Assembly (NCBI RefSeq): GCF_004339805.1 | Contig: NZ_SLUI01000012.1 | Span: 62,001 to 126,000, forward strand | Reading direction: 5' to 3' | Source: Anaerospora hongkongensis | GTDB lineage: Bacteria > Bacillota > Negativicutes > Sporomusales > DSM-15969 | DNA: 64,000 bases | Shown: piece after piece, positions 43,464-51,414 of the stretch | Position numbering within the stretch: the first letter of the stretch is position 1 | Layout: each line of letters opens with the position of its first letter | Program-made: the position numbers and the translations under genes | The notes under the pieces: generated by a model | What the model was told of the DNA's origin: nothing | Databases searched by the model: none | What the model saw: only the letters and a program-made list of their open reading frames with translations

Positions 43464-44750
43464 GTGGATGTTATTAAAGAGTTACTAAAAGATGTGCCCT
43501 TGCCTAAAATGGCTACTATTAGCCAGAGTTTTCCGTCAGATCGTTTAACCGATGTTGCCGGAGAGTTGCGCAAGGAATTAAATAAAAGCAATATTATTGA
43601 GCGTGTCCGGCCGGGAATGCGCATTGCCGTGGCGGTAGGCAGCCGGGGGCTGGCCGACTTGCCTGTACTCGTACAAGGTATTGTCAGTGAACTAAAGCGT
43701 TTGGGAGCAAAGCCTTTTGTAATTCCGGCGATGGGCAGTCATGGCGGCGCTTCTGCCGAAGGCCAGGAGGACGTTTTGGCAAACCTGGGAGTTACACCGC
43801 AGAGCGTAGGCTGCCCCATTGTATCTTCCATGGAAGTGGTGGAAATTGGCCGCCTGGCGAACGGGCTGCCCGTTTATATGGACAAGCAGGCCTATGAAGC
43901 CGATGGTATTGTGGTACTCAACCGGGTTAAACCGCATACTGCTTTTCGAGGCAATAACGAAAGCGGTATTGTGAAAATGCTTACCATTGGCCTGGGTAAA
44001 CAAAAAGGGGCTGAAGCCTGCCATGCTTACAGCTTTAAATATATGGCCGAACACATTGTACTTATGGCCGAGCAAATCTTGGCGACTAATAAAATTCTCT
44101 TTGGTATTGCAACGGTGGAGAACGCCTATGATCAAATCAGTAAAGTCGCAGCCGCCGCACCGGAAGAGTTTATTGAACTAGATAGACAGCTGCTGGTGGA
44201 AGCTAAGGCAAACATGGCCAGCCTGCCTTTTAAGCAAATTGATGTGCTGGTGCTTGACCGGATTGGCAAAGATATTTCCGGCGACGGAATGGATCCGAAT
44301 ATTACCGGCAGATATCCCACACCGTATGCCTCAGGCGGACCGGAAATTGCTAAAATGGTTGTGCTCGACTTGACGGAACGCACGCACGGCAATGCCAATG
44401 GTATGGGTACAGCGGACTTTGCCACCAGGCGCTTGGTTAACAAAACTAACTTTTCTATGACTTATGCGAATGGCTTAACGTCAACCGTTGTTGGACCGAC
44501 TCACATGCCGACCATCTTAGAATGCGATCAGGATGCTTTGCTGGCGGCGATTAAAACCTGCAACGCCAAAGATCAGAAACAGGCGCGCATTGTTCGAATT
44601 GCCGATACGCTGCATCTGGGCAAACTACAGATCTCCGAAGCTTTGGTAGAAGAGGCGCTGAAACTGCCTGGCATTACGCTGCTCAGTGAGCCGGCAGAAC
44701 TTTCTTTTGACGAAGCCGGAAATTTACTCGATTTGGGTTTGCAGGATTAG
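43464..44750 (+). CDS. larA: LarA-like nickel-dependent lactate racemase family protein
   Basis: A 428-residue protein of the LarA/DUF2088 family, whose founding member interconverts D- and L-lactate using a nickel pincer cofactor. Family blocks are VAVGSRGLADLP, PAMGSHGGASAEGQ, NRVKPHTAF and DRIGKDISGDGMDPN. Immediately downstream is an LctD/GlcD-type dehydrogenase, the same neighbourhood as in acetogen lactate operons. Members differ in substrate, so another 2-hydroxyacid is possible. The GTG start has only a weak ribosome site (AGGGGGT). Confidence 0.82.
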   Translation: MDVIKELLKDVPLPKMATISQSFPSDRLTDVAGELRKELNKSNIIERVRPGMRIAVAVGSRGLADLPVLVQGIVSELKRLGAKPFVIPAMGSHGGASAEGQEDVLANLGVTPQSVGCPIVSSMEVVEIGRLANGLPVYMDKQAYEADGIVVLNRVKPHTAFRGNNESGIVKMLTIGLGKQKGAEACHAYSFKYMAEHIVLMAEQILATNKILFGIATVENAYDQISKVAAAAPEEFIELDRQLLVEAKANMASLPFKQIDVLVLDRIGKDISGDGMDPNITGRYPTPYASGGPEIAKMVVLDLTERTHGNANGMGTADFATRRLVNKTNFSMTYANGLTSTVVGPTHMPTILECDQDALLAAIKTCNAKDQKQARIVRIADTLHLGKLQISEALVEEALKLPGITLLSEPAELSFDEAGNLLDLGLQD

Positions 44751-44793
44751 AAAGAGATTGGAAGACGCGGGGATGGAGAGGAGCAGGACGAGT

Positions 44794-46197
44794 ATGACAC
44801 AGTATGGACAAGTTACGCCTGCGATTGTGGCAGAGCTAAGCGCAATAGCGGGAGAAAAATATGTGATTATTGATAAGGACAAAATGGAGGATTACTCACA
44901 TGATGCCGTAACAGGCGAAAAGTATGTGGGTTTTCCAGATGTGCTGGTGCTGCCAGGCAGTGCAGCAGAAATAGCCGCTATTGTAAAATTAGCCAATCGT
45001 GAACGGCTGCCTATCATCCCACGGGGAGCGGGTACTGGCTATGCCTGTGCGGCTGTTGCCTTTGGCGGCGGGATTATGGTTTCGACTGAGCGCTTGGACC
45101 GGATACTGGAAATAGATGAAGCCAATTTGTTGATGGTGCTGGAACCAGGCGTCAGAACAAGTGAAGTGCAGAAAGCAGCTCATGACAAAGGCTATCTGTA
45201 TGCGGGGGAACCATCCAGCGGGGACAGCTCTTTTATTGGCGGAAATGTTGCCACGAATGCCGGTGGAATTAAGGCGGTAAAATACGGTACCACCCGTCAG
45301 CAGGTTCTGGGCATTGAGCTTGTAACCGCCGAGGGGGATATCGTTACACTCGGTGGCAAAGTAAGAAAAGATGCAACCGGTTACAGCCTGGCGCAGTTGG
45401 TGATTGGTTCTGAAGGTACGTTAGGCATTATTACCAAAATATATATTAAAATCATTCCCCGTCCACAAAAAGTAATGGACTTGTTAGCTGTATTCCCCAA
45501 TGTAGAGGCATCGATTGCGATTGTAGCCAAAATCCTGCAAGCGGGAATTTTACCTGTCAGCGTAGAATTTATGGACAATAAAGGCATCCGGTGCTGCGAA
45601 AGTTATTTGAATGAGAAGCTGCCGCATAGTGATACCGGCAACTATATCATTGTCTCCATTGAAGGCGATAGTGAAGAAGCGCTTGAAGATCAATGTGTGG
45701 AAATTGATGAATTATGCTCGGCTAATGGAGCCAGCTTTGTGTTAGTGGCTGATCCGGTAAAGATCTGGAAGGCAAGGAAGTCGTTTGGTGAAGCGAACCG
45801 GGCGCGGAGCCTGATTTTTTCAGCAGAGGATATTGTAGTGCCTGTGGCTGCAATTGCCGGCATGGTAAAGAAACTTACCGAATTGGGTGAACGCTATCAA
45901 CTAACCATTCACTGCGTAGCCCATGCGGCTGACGGCAATGTTCATGCCGATATATTAAAAGAGGACGTACCAATGGAAGAGTGGGAGCAGAAGCTGCCCT
46001 TGCTGCAGGCAGAAATATACGAGTTTGTCTACTCCATTGGCGGCAAGCTGTCAGGAGAGCATGGCATAGGCTACAAACGGCTGGAATTAATGGAGAAATT
46101 CACTAATCCGGTAGAACTCAAAATGATGAGAGCTGTAAAGAAGGCCCTCGACCCGAATAACATTATGAATCCGGGCAAAATCTTCCGAGTCAATTAA
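44794..46197 (+). CDS. glcD: FAD-linked 2-hydroxyacid (lactate) dehydrogenase, GlcD/LctD type 1
   Basis: A 467-residue flavoprotein with a PCMH-type FAD domain (PRGAGTGYACA, GEPSSGDSSFIGGNVATNAG, GSEGTLGIITK) and a C-terminal oxidase domain ending in SGEHGIGYKRLELMEKF and MNPGKIF. In acetogens LctD oxidises lactate with an electron-bifurcating Etf; no etf genes are adjacent here. The frame is open upstream into larA, but ATG 44794 yields exactly the length of the paralogue at 46.9 kb. It lies 43 bases after larA. Confidence 0.92.
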   Translation: MTQYGQVTPAIVAELSAIAGEKYVIIDKDKMEDYSHDAVTGEKYVGFPDVLVLPGSAAEIAAIVKLANRERLPIIPRGAGTGYACAAVAFGGGIMVSTERLDRILEIDEANLLMVLEPGVRTSEVQKAAHDKGYLYAGEPSSGDSSFIGGNVATNAGGIKAVKYGTTRQQVLGIELVTAEGDIVTLGGKVRKDATGYSLAQLVIGSEGTLGIITKIYIKIIPRPQKVMDLLAVFPNVEASIAIVAKILQAGILPVSVEFMDNKGIRCCESYLNEKLPHSDTGNYIIVSIEGDSEEALEDQCVEIDELCSANGASFVLVADPVKIWKARKSFGEANRARSLIFSAEDIVVPVAAIAGMVKKLTELGERYQLTIHCVAHAADGNVHADILKEDVPMEEWEQKLPLLQAEIYEFVYSIGGKLSGEHGIGYKRLELMEKFTNPVELKMMRAVKKALDPNNIMNPGKIFRVN

Positions 46198-46269
46198 ATA
46201 GTGGATTTCTTAGTATGGAAGTCTTTATGGGGCTTATCTTTTTGAAATTCATTCACACTATAAAAAACG

Positions 46270-46304
46270 CTATCACCTCAAACCGTAATGGCTTGGGGTG
46301 ATAG
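46270..46304 (+). promoter_or_regulatory. Leader hairpin before the ECF S-like gene
   Basis: CTATCACCTCAA (46270-46281) pairs with TTGGGGTGATAG (46293-46304) through 12 bp including wobbles, with an 11-base loop. It ends 10 bases before AAGGAGGG. No T tract follows, so it is more likely a 5' untranslated structure than a terminator. Confidence 0.45.
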
Positions 46305-46327
46305 ACTGTTTTCCAAGGAGGGACATC

Positions 46328-46843
46328 GTGCGGAATCATCAACGCCTGACTAGGGCGGCATTGCTGCTGGCAATCATGCTGATCTTTCAGTCTATCAGAC
46401 TGTTTGTGCCGGTGCCACCGTTTATCTCCATGTTTGTGATTGGCAGTGCTGTCAATGCCTGTCTGCTGCTGGCTGTGGAGCGAGCGAGCTGGCGCCTGGC
46501 ACTCGTACTGGCGGTGATTGCGCCAGGAATTGCTTATCTGCAGCAAGTCCTGCCTTTGCCAATTTTTATTCTGCCCGTTGCTGCTGCTAATAGTGCCTAT
46601 GTTCTAGGCTACTATATGGGAAATCGCTTTTTAGGCTATTGGCCTGCCGTGGGAATTGCCGCATTAGCCAAGGCTGCTGCAATGTTTGTTATGGTTGCCT
46701 GGGTAGTTCAATGGGTTGATTTACCGGCAAAAGTAACAGCAGCTTTATCTGCAATGTTCGGGTGGCCGCAGCTCATTACCGGGCTAGGCGGTGGAATTAT
46801 TGGCTATGTCATACTCAAGCGGTTAGCTGGAGGGAAGAAATAA
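46328..46843 (+). CDS. ECF-type S-component-like membrane protein
   Basis: A 171-residue, very hydrophobic protein with about five membrane helices, resembling energy-coupling-factor S-components of unknown specificity. Residues RLTRAALLLAIMLIFQSIRL open the first helix. The GTG start follows AAGGAGGG; an upstream in-frame ATG (46298) lies within the leader hairpin and is rejected. It sits between the two GlcD paralogues. It has no ATPase genes of its own nearby, so it would use a shared EcfAAT. Substrate unknown. Confidence 0.65.
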   Translation: MRNHQRLTRAALLLAIMLIFQSIRLFVPVPPFISMFVIGSAVNACLLLAVERASWRLALVLAVIAPGIAYLQQVLPLPIFILPVAAANSAYVLGYYMGNRFLGYWPAVGIAALAKAAAMFVMVAWVVQWVDLPAKVTAALSAMFGWPQLITGLGGGIIGYVILKRLAGGKK

Positions 46844-46846
46844 GGA

Positions 46847-46882
46847 AAAAGGCCTGTTTGGTTTAACCAAACAGGCCTTTTC
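46847..46882. terminator. Bidirectional terminator between the S-like gene and glcD2
   Basis: A perfect palindrome with AAAAGGCCTGTTTGGTT pairing to its complement, between convergent genes. Confidence 0.9.
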
Positions 46883-46883
46883 T

Positions 46884-48287
46884 TTATTCTACATTAAAAA
46901 CTTTGCCGGGATTCATGATCAGGTTAGGATCAAGCGCTTTTTTAATAGCACGCATCATCTTGAGCTCAATGGGGCTGGAGAATTGCTCCAATAAATTAAC
47001 CCGCTTATAGCCTATGCCGTGTTCACCGGAGAGCTTGCCGCCCATTTCATAAACCATGGTATAAAGCTCTTGCTGCAGAGCCGGTAATAATTCATTCCAT
47101 TTTTCATCACTGAGCTGTTCTTTTAGCAGATTGGCATGGATATTGCCATCGGCAGCATGACCGGCGCAATGAATGGCAACACCGTACTTTTGTCCCAATG
47201 CATTTATTCTTTCAATAGCGCTAGGGATTTTGTCCATCGGTACAACCAAGTCTTCCATTGAAAAAATCAAGCTAAGTGCACGGTCTGCTTCGGCAAATAC
47301 TTTCCTGGCTTTCCATATTTTAGCCGGATCTGCTACCAATACACTTAAGGCGCCGTTTTCGGTACACATTTCATCAATAATGACAGCCTGGTCATCCAGG
47401 AGATCTTCATTGTCGCCTTCTACCTGAATAATAATATAAAAGCCGTTGTCGCTGTGCGGCAATTTTTCATTTAAGAATTTTTCACAGGATTTAATAGCTG
47501 CATTATCCATGAACTCGACAGAGGTAGGAGTAATGCCGGCAGCCATCAGCTTGGAGACGATGCCAATTGCAGAGGGCAGATCCGGGAAAATGGCCAGTAA
47601 ATCAATAACGCCTTTTGGCAGTGGGACCAGTTTTAGAATGGCTTTGGTAACAACGCCCAACGTTCCTTCAGAGCCGACGACCAGCTGGGTGAGATTATAG
47701 CCGGAGGCGTCTTTTTTTGTTTTACCACCTAATTCTACGATATCTCCTTCGGCAGTAACGAGTTCAACTCCGTTTACCTGCTGACGGGTAGTACCATATT
47801 TAATTGCTTTGTTACCGCCCGCATTTGTGGCAACATTGCCGCCAATAAAGGAGCTGTCACCGCTGCATGGATCACCTGCATAGAGGAAGCCCTTTTCCCG
47901 AGCAGCCTGCTGAACGTTTTCCGTAGTAGCACCGGGCTCTACGGTCATGAACATGTTTTCTGTGTCGATTTCCAGAATTTTATCCATTCTTTCCAGCGAC
48001 AGTACAATACCGCCTTTGAAAGGCACAGCGCCGCTTGCGAGGCCCGTACCGGCTCCGCGGGGGACAATAGGAATGTGTTCACGGTTTGCCAGTTTGATAA
48101 CTTGGGCAATTTCCTGTGCTGAAGAAGGAAGTAACACAACTTCGGGCATTTTTACATACTTAGGATCAGTCACTTCATCGTGAGAATACTTTTCCATCTT
48201 GTCAGCATCAGTGAGCACATACTTTTCTCCAATGATGGTCTGCAATTCTTTAATAATCGCGTCTGTTACCGGGTTGTACTTTGCCAA
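46884..48287 (-). CDS. FAD-linked 2-hydroxyacid (lactate) dehydrogenase, GlcD/LctD type 2
   Basis: A 467-residue paralogue of the enzyme at 44.8 kb, of identical length and colinear motifs (PRGAGTGLASG, GDPCSGDSSFIGGNVATNAG, GSEGTLGVVTK, SGEHGIGYKRVNLLEQF). It is encoded on the opposite strand. The TTG start follows GGAGGG. The two copies may act on different lactate stereoisomers or on glycolate versus lactate; the sequence alone does not tell. Confidence 0.92.
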   Translation of the reverse strand: MAKYNPVTDAIIKELQTIIGEKYVLTDADKMEKYSHDEVTDPKYVKMPEVVLLPSSAQEIAQVIKLANREHIPIVPRGAGTGLASGAVPFKGGIVLSLERMDKILEIDTENMFMTVEPGATTENVQQAAREKGFLYAGDPCSGDSSFIGGNVATNAGGNKAIKYGTTRQQVNGVELVTAEGDIVELGGKTKKDASGYNLTQLVVGSEGTLGVVTKAILKLVPLPKGVIDLLAIFPDLPSAIGIVSKLMAAGITPTSVEFMDNAAIKSCEKFLNEKLPHSDNGFYIIIQVEGDNEDLLDDQAVIIDEMCTENGALSVLVADPAKIWKARKVFAEADRALSLIFSMEDLVVPMDKIPSAIERINALGQKYGVAIHCAGHAADGNIHANLLKEQLSDEKWNELLPALQQELYTMVYEMGGKLSGEHGIGYKRVNLLEQFSSPIELKMMRAIKKALDPNLIMNPGKVFNVE

Positions 48288-48491
48288 GCTAATACCCTCC
48301 CTATGTAAGTGGTATGGTGGTCTTACCAGGTCTGTTCTCCTAAATTATATACCTGCTGGGATTAGTTGTCTATGTAGTTCGATAATTCACGTTCATTTTT
48401 TCTTCTTACAGGTAGCAGGCATTATTTTTCCAAAAATTTCATAATGTAAGTTAGATTCATGTAGCAAAATTTAGAGTGGTGGTGACAATTC

Positions 48492-49535
48492 ATGATATTT
48501 CCTGCAATTGCTGCTGTTGGTACTGCCCTGCCGGTAAACCGGGTATGCCAAAGTGACATACGCAATTTTGCGGCGGCCTTGTTTCGCGAAGGACTGCCTC
48601 ACCTGGAAAGACTGATGCCCGTCTTTGAGAATGCTTCAATTGAAGCGAGATATCTTGCTCAGCCGCTGGAATGGTACCGAACGCAGCACAGTTTTGCTGA
48701 GGCCAATGCACTATATGAAACTATTGCTTTTGAATTATCCGAAGCTGCTGCTAATGCTGCGCTGGATAGAGCCGGTATTGACCGGGGAAAAATAGGCGCT
48801 GTGTTGTTTGTTTCTTCCACAGGGATTGCTACACCAACTATAGATAGCAAGTTAATTCAAAAATTGGGTCTATCAGTCCATGCGAAGCGTCTACCTCTGT
48901 GGGGACTGGGGTGCGCAGGCGGTGTAACAGGTCTGGCCCGGGCTGCCGAGCTTGCTGCTGCAACACAGGAGCCTGTGCTGCTTGTTGCTGTTGAGCTTTG
49001 CAGTCTTACTTTCCAGCGCAATGACTTTTCAAAATCAAACCTCGTTGGTTCCAGCATCTTTGGTGATGGCGCTGCGGCAGTTGTTTTGGTGCCTGAACAA
49101 AAAGGACCGGTGGTATTTGGCAGCTATAGTACTCTTTTTCCGGAAACGGAAGACATTATGGGCTGGGATATGTCGGAGACAGGCTTAAAGGTGCGGTTTT
49201 CCCGGGATATTCCGGCAATAGTCCGTGAATATTTACCCGGCCTGCTCAAACAGGCTTGCGCGCAATGGGGCATTGAAACAGGCAGCATACGGCATTTTGT
49301 TGCTCATCCGGGGGGAACAAAAGTCTTGGCAGCCTATAGCGACAGCCTGGGACTTAATTCCGAACAATTAGCGGAAGCCTACCAAGTCCTGCGACAATAT
49401 GGCAATATGTCCAGTGCTTCCGTATTGTTTGTATTGGAAAGATTTCTGGCAAAAAATCCACCGACTGGTGATTATGGCGTAATGCTGGCATTAGGGCCAG
49501 GCTTTAGTGCTGAGCAGGTGTTATTCAAATGGTAG
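48492..49535 (+). CDS. bpsA: Type III polyketide synthase (BpsA/chalcone-synthase family)
   Basis: A 347-residue thiolase-fold homodimeric synthase that extends an acyl-CoA with malonyl-CoA to give alkylpyrones or related products. The nucleophile cysteine lies in WGLGCAGGVTGLARA. The catalytic histidine is in FVAHPGGTKVLAAY and the asparagine in QYGNMSSASVLFVLERF. It overlaps by 7 bases with an ICMT-family methyltransferase gene, the same pairing as Bacillus bpsA-bpsB, where the products are alkylpyrone methyl ethers. The ATG follows a GGTGGTG ribosome site. Confidence 0.92.
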   Translation: MIFPAIAAVGTALPVNRVCQSDIRNFAAALFREGLPHLERLMPVFENASIEARYLAQPLEWYRTQHSFAEANALYETIAFELSEAAANAALDRAGIDRGKIGAVLFVSSTGIATPTIDSKLIQKLGLSVHAKRLPLWGLGCAGGVTGLARAAELAAATQEPVLLVAVELCSLTFQRNDFSKSNLVGSSIFGDGAAAVVLVPEQKGPVVFGSYSTLFPETEDIMGWDMSETGLKVRFSRDIPAIVREYLPGLLKQACAQWGIETGSIRHFVAHPGGTKVLAAYSDSLGLNSEQLAEAYQVLRQYGNMSSASVLFVLERFLAKNPPTGDYGVMLALGPGFSAEQVLFKW

Positions 49536-50044
49536 AAGGGTTGGTTTATAGTATTGCGCTGTTTCTAATTGTTCAGCGTTTGGCTGAGCTGGCGCTGGCC
49601 CGGCGTAACCGGCAATGGGTGGTGGCTTTAGGAGCCAAAGAGTATGGCACCAGGCATTATCCGTTATTTTTTCTGCTTCATGGCACCTGGCTGGCAGGCT
49701 GGATGACGGAAGCGCTTGCCGGGATACCCCAGCTTAGCAGCTGGTGGCCTCTCTGGCTATTGGTTTTTGGTGCGGCTCAATTTTTGCGGTATTGGTGCAT
49801 CTACAGTTTAGGGCACTATTGGAATACACGCATCCTGGTAATACCCGGTGCGACTGCTGTTCGCCGCGGCCCTTACCGGTATCTTCCTCACCCCAATTAT
49901 TTGGCAGTTGCTTTAGAGCTGGCCGCAGTACCGATGATCTTTGGCTGCTGGGTAACGGCAGCAGCGGCTACTGTTGCTAATGGCATATTGCTGCTAGCCA
50001 TACGCATCCCGGCGGAAGAAGAGGCTTTAAAACTACTGCGGTGA
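49529..50044 (+). CDS. bpsB: Isoprenylcysteine-methyltransferase-family protein (BpsB-like)
   Basis: A 171-residue membrane protein with four to five helices and the ICMT-family signature RGPYRYLPHPNYLAVALELA, where SAM and substrate bind, followed by the PAEEEALK acidic tail. In Bacillus, the equivalent gene next to the type III PKS O-methylates its alkylpyrone products; the same role is inferred here. The ATG lies inside the end of bpsA. Confidence 0.85.
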   Translation: MVEGLVYSIALFLIVQRLAELALARRNRQWVVALGAKEYGTRHYPLFFLLHGTWLAGWMTEALAGIPQLSSWWPLWLLVFGAAQFLRYWCIYSLGHYWNTRILVIPGATAVRRGPYRYLPHPNYLAVALELAAVPMIFGCWVTAAAATVANGILLLAIRIPAEEEALKLLR

Positions 50045-50061
50045 CGCAGTTAACATATGCT

Positions 50062-50098
50062 TACAAAGCTCCTCGGTGTACGAGGAGCTTTGTATTTA
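50062..50098 (+). terminator. Terminator of bpsAB
   Basis: A perfect 14-bp stem (50062-50075 with 50081-50094) with a 5-base loop and TTTA tail. Confidence 0.8.
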
Positions 50099-50168
50099 TA
50101 CAGAAAAAGCGGGGAAATACACAAATTACTGCATAAAAATTAAGACCTATGACCTAGAATAACCGGAC

Positions 50169-50206
50169 TTTTGTCAAAATGAAATTTGGCAGGTATTGTC
50201 GAATAA
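50169..50206 (+). promoter_or_regulatory. Candidate paired Spo0A boxes upstream of the 86-aa gene
   Basis: TTTTGTCAAAAT (50169-50180) and ATTGTCGAATAA (50195-50206) both fit the 0A consensus TTTGTCRAAWW closely, in the same orientation 25 bp apart. The first overlaps a possible -35 TTGTCA with TATTGT 17 bases later. Confidence 0.4.
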
Positions 50207-50287
50207 TATCTTATAGTAAGAGTTCGCAAGCAATTATATTTTTTTTCTTATGAACCGGACACGATGAGTAAATCAAGGAGGGAGCAT

Positions 50288-50548
50288 ATGGGTATCCGTT
50301 TAGCATGTGCAACAAGCGCCCGCTCAATACCAAAAGTGGAGGCGCTACCGATGCAGGAACCAAGTGCTTGTGTTGTTCGCAAGGCAACACCGGTCGAGTG
50401 CGTTCAATATGGAATTGATGTTGATAAGGCCCGTTTTATGAGTCCTAATGAATTAACAAATGGTGATTTAGTCTATCTGCTGGATAACGGTATTCCGAGT
50501 GAAACAATTTTTAAGGTTTATGGAATTTCGATCAAAAGCTGTAGCTGA
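50288..50548 (+). CDS. Small protein of unknown function (86 aa)
   Basis: A single small gene with a strong AAGGAGGGAG ribosome site before ATG 50288; the in-frame extension to 50264 is rejected because it runs through that site. It has scattered cysteines and a C-terminal segment (NGDLVYLLDNGIPSETIFKV) whose spacing resembles a helix-turn-helix without a known family. It is bounded by candidate Spo0A boxes and a terminator. Function unknown. Confidence 0.7.
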   Translation: MGIRLACATSARSIPKVEALPMQEPSACVVRKATPVECVQYGIDVDKARFMSPNELTNGDLVYLLDNGIPSETIFKVYGISIKSCS

Positions 50549-50556
50549 ACAGGAAT

Positions 50557-50598
50557 AAAAACGGCAAGGTCCAAATGGAATTGGACCTTGCCGTTTTT
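50557..50598. terminator. Terminator after the 86-aa gene
   Basis: A stem of about 17 bp (AAAACGGCAAGGTCCAA with its complement) and a T run; it can serve both convergent genes. Confidence 0.9.
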
Positions 50599-50611
50599 TA
50601 CAACGAGGGAA

Positions 50612-50797
50612 CTATTTAACACCAATGATCTTGTCAGCAAAAATGAGGATAAGGCTGGATAAGGGATAGAACGCAATTAATGAGAGCGGATAAGGATCGA
50701 AGGACTGCAGCGCAGTTAAAGCAAAGGCAATGGAGCCTAGCGCTAAAAGTCCATAAGGAAACAAAATGTTGCCAAAGTAACCAACTACTCGATTCAT
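50612..50797 (-). CDS. Small two-helix membrane protein (61 aa)
   Basis: A 61-residue hydrophobic protein with two membrane segments (about residues 12-30 and 37-55) and a short charged C-terminus. The ATG follows TAGGAGGG at good spacing, which supports a real gene. No family is recognised. Upstream, 50798-51082 is A+T-rich and holds nothing else that can be supported. Confidence 0.65.
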   Translation of the reverse strand: MNRVVGYFGNILFPYGLLALGSIAFALTALQSFDPYPLSLIAFYPLSSLILIFADKIIGVK

Positions 50798-51082
50798 AGC
50801 AGTCCCTCCTAAAAATTATTATGAAGCAATTTTACCATTTTAATCCAACAATGTCTAGAGTGATTTGTTAAATTTACGTTAAAACAACATTAATTTTTAA
50901 GAAAAAGTATAAAAAGTTACATATTAAATGCCTTAAAAACAATACAAATGTACTTAAAAATAAATACAATAAGGTAAGAGGGTGAAAGTGAAATGCTATT
51001 ATAAAGTCTTTAAGCAACAGTATGCTTTAAAATGACATATTGGAAAAACGAAGTGGTGGGGACAAATATTATTACCGTAATA

Positions 51083-51111
51083 TTGACAAATACTTAAGTA
51101 CAATACATAAT
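51083..51111 (+). promoter_or_regulatory. Sigma-A promoter of the btuB transcript
   Basis: TTGACA (51083-51088), 17 bases and CATAAT (51106-51111), just upstream of the cobalamin riboswitch. Confidence 0.7.
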
Positions 51112-51129
51112 TTACATATAATTGAAAAA

Positions 51130-51290
51130 GTTGGTATAGGTGCCGTAGGGCTTAATAGGGAAGTCCGGTGTAAAACCGGCGCGGTCCCGCCACTGTAATG
51201 GGGAGTAGACCCAATTGATGCCACTGAGAGTTTATCTTGGGAAGGCTTGGGCGAATGATGATCCGGAGCCAGGAGAACTGCCTATATGTC
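51130..51290 (+). promoter_or_regulatory. Cobalamin riboswitch
   Basis: A complete adenosylcobalamin-type aptamer: ATAGGTGCC (51136-51144), TTAATAGGGAAG, the CGGTCCCGCCACTGT core, a peripheral region with GATGCCACTG and the B12 box GGAGCCAGGAGAACTGCC (51265-51282). The terminal CCTAT pairs with the opening ATAGG. A terminator 70 bases downstream indicates control by transcription attenuation of the receptor gene. Confidence 0.96.
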
Positions 51291-51357
51291 AATCACCGTT
51301 TGACCCGCGAGCGATGGGGAGGGGATTACATGATAGGCGCTGTTTTATGCCTATCTT

Positions 51358-51395
51358 ACTCTTCTGGAATGCGTTCAGAAGAGTTTTTTATTTTT
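51358..51395 (+). terminator. Riboswitch-controlled terminator before btuB
   Basis: ACTCTTCTGGAA against TTCAGAAGAGT with one bulged base and TTTTTTATTTTT following; it lies about 20 bases before the btuB start. Confidence 0.85.
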
Positions 51396-51414
51396 GAAAG
51401 GCAGGTAGAGGTAA

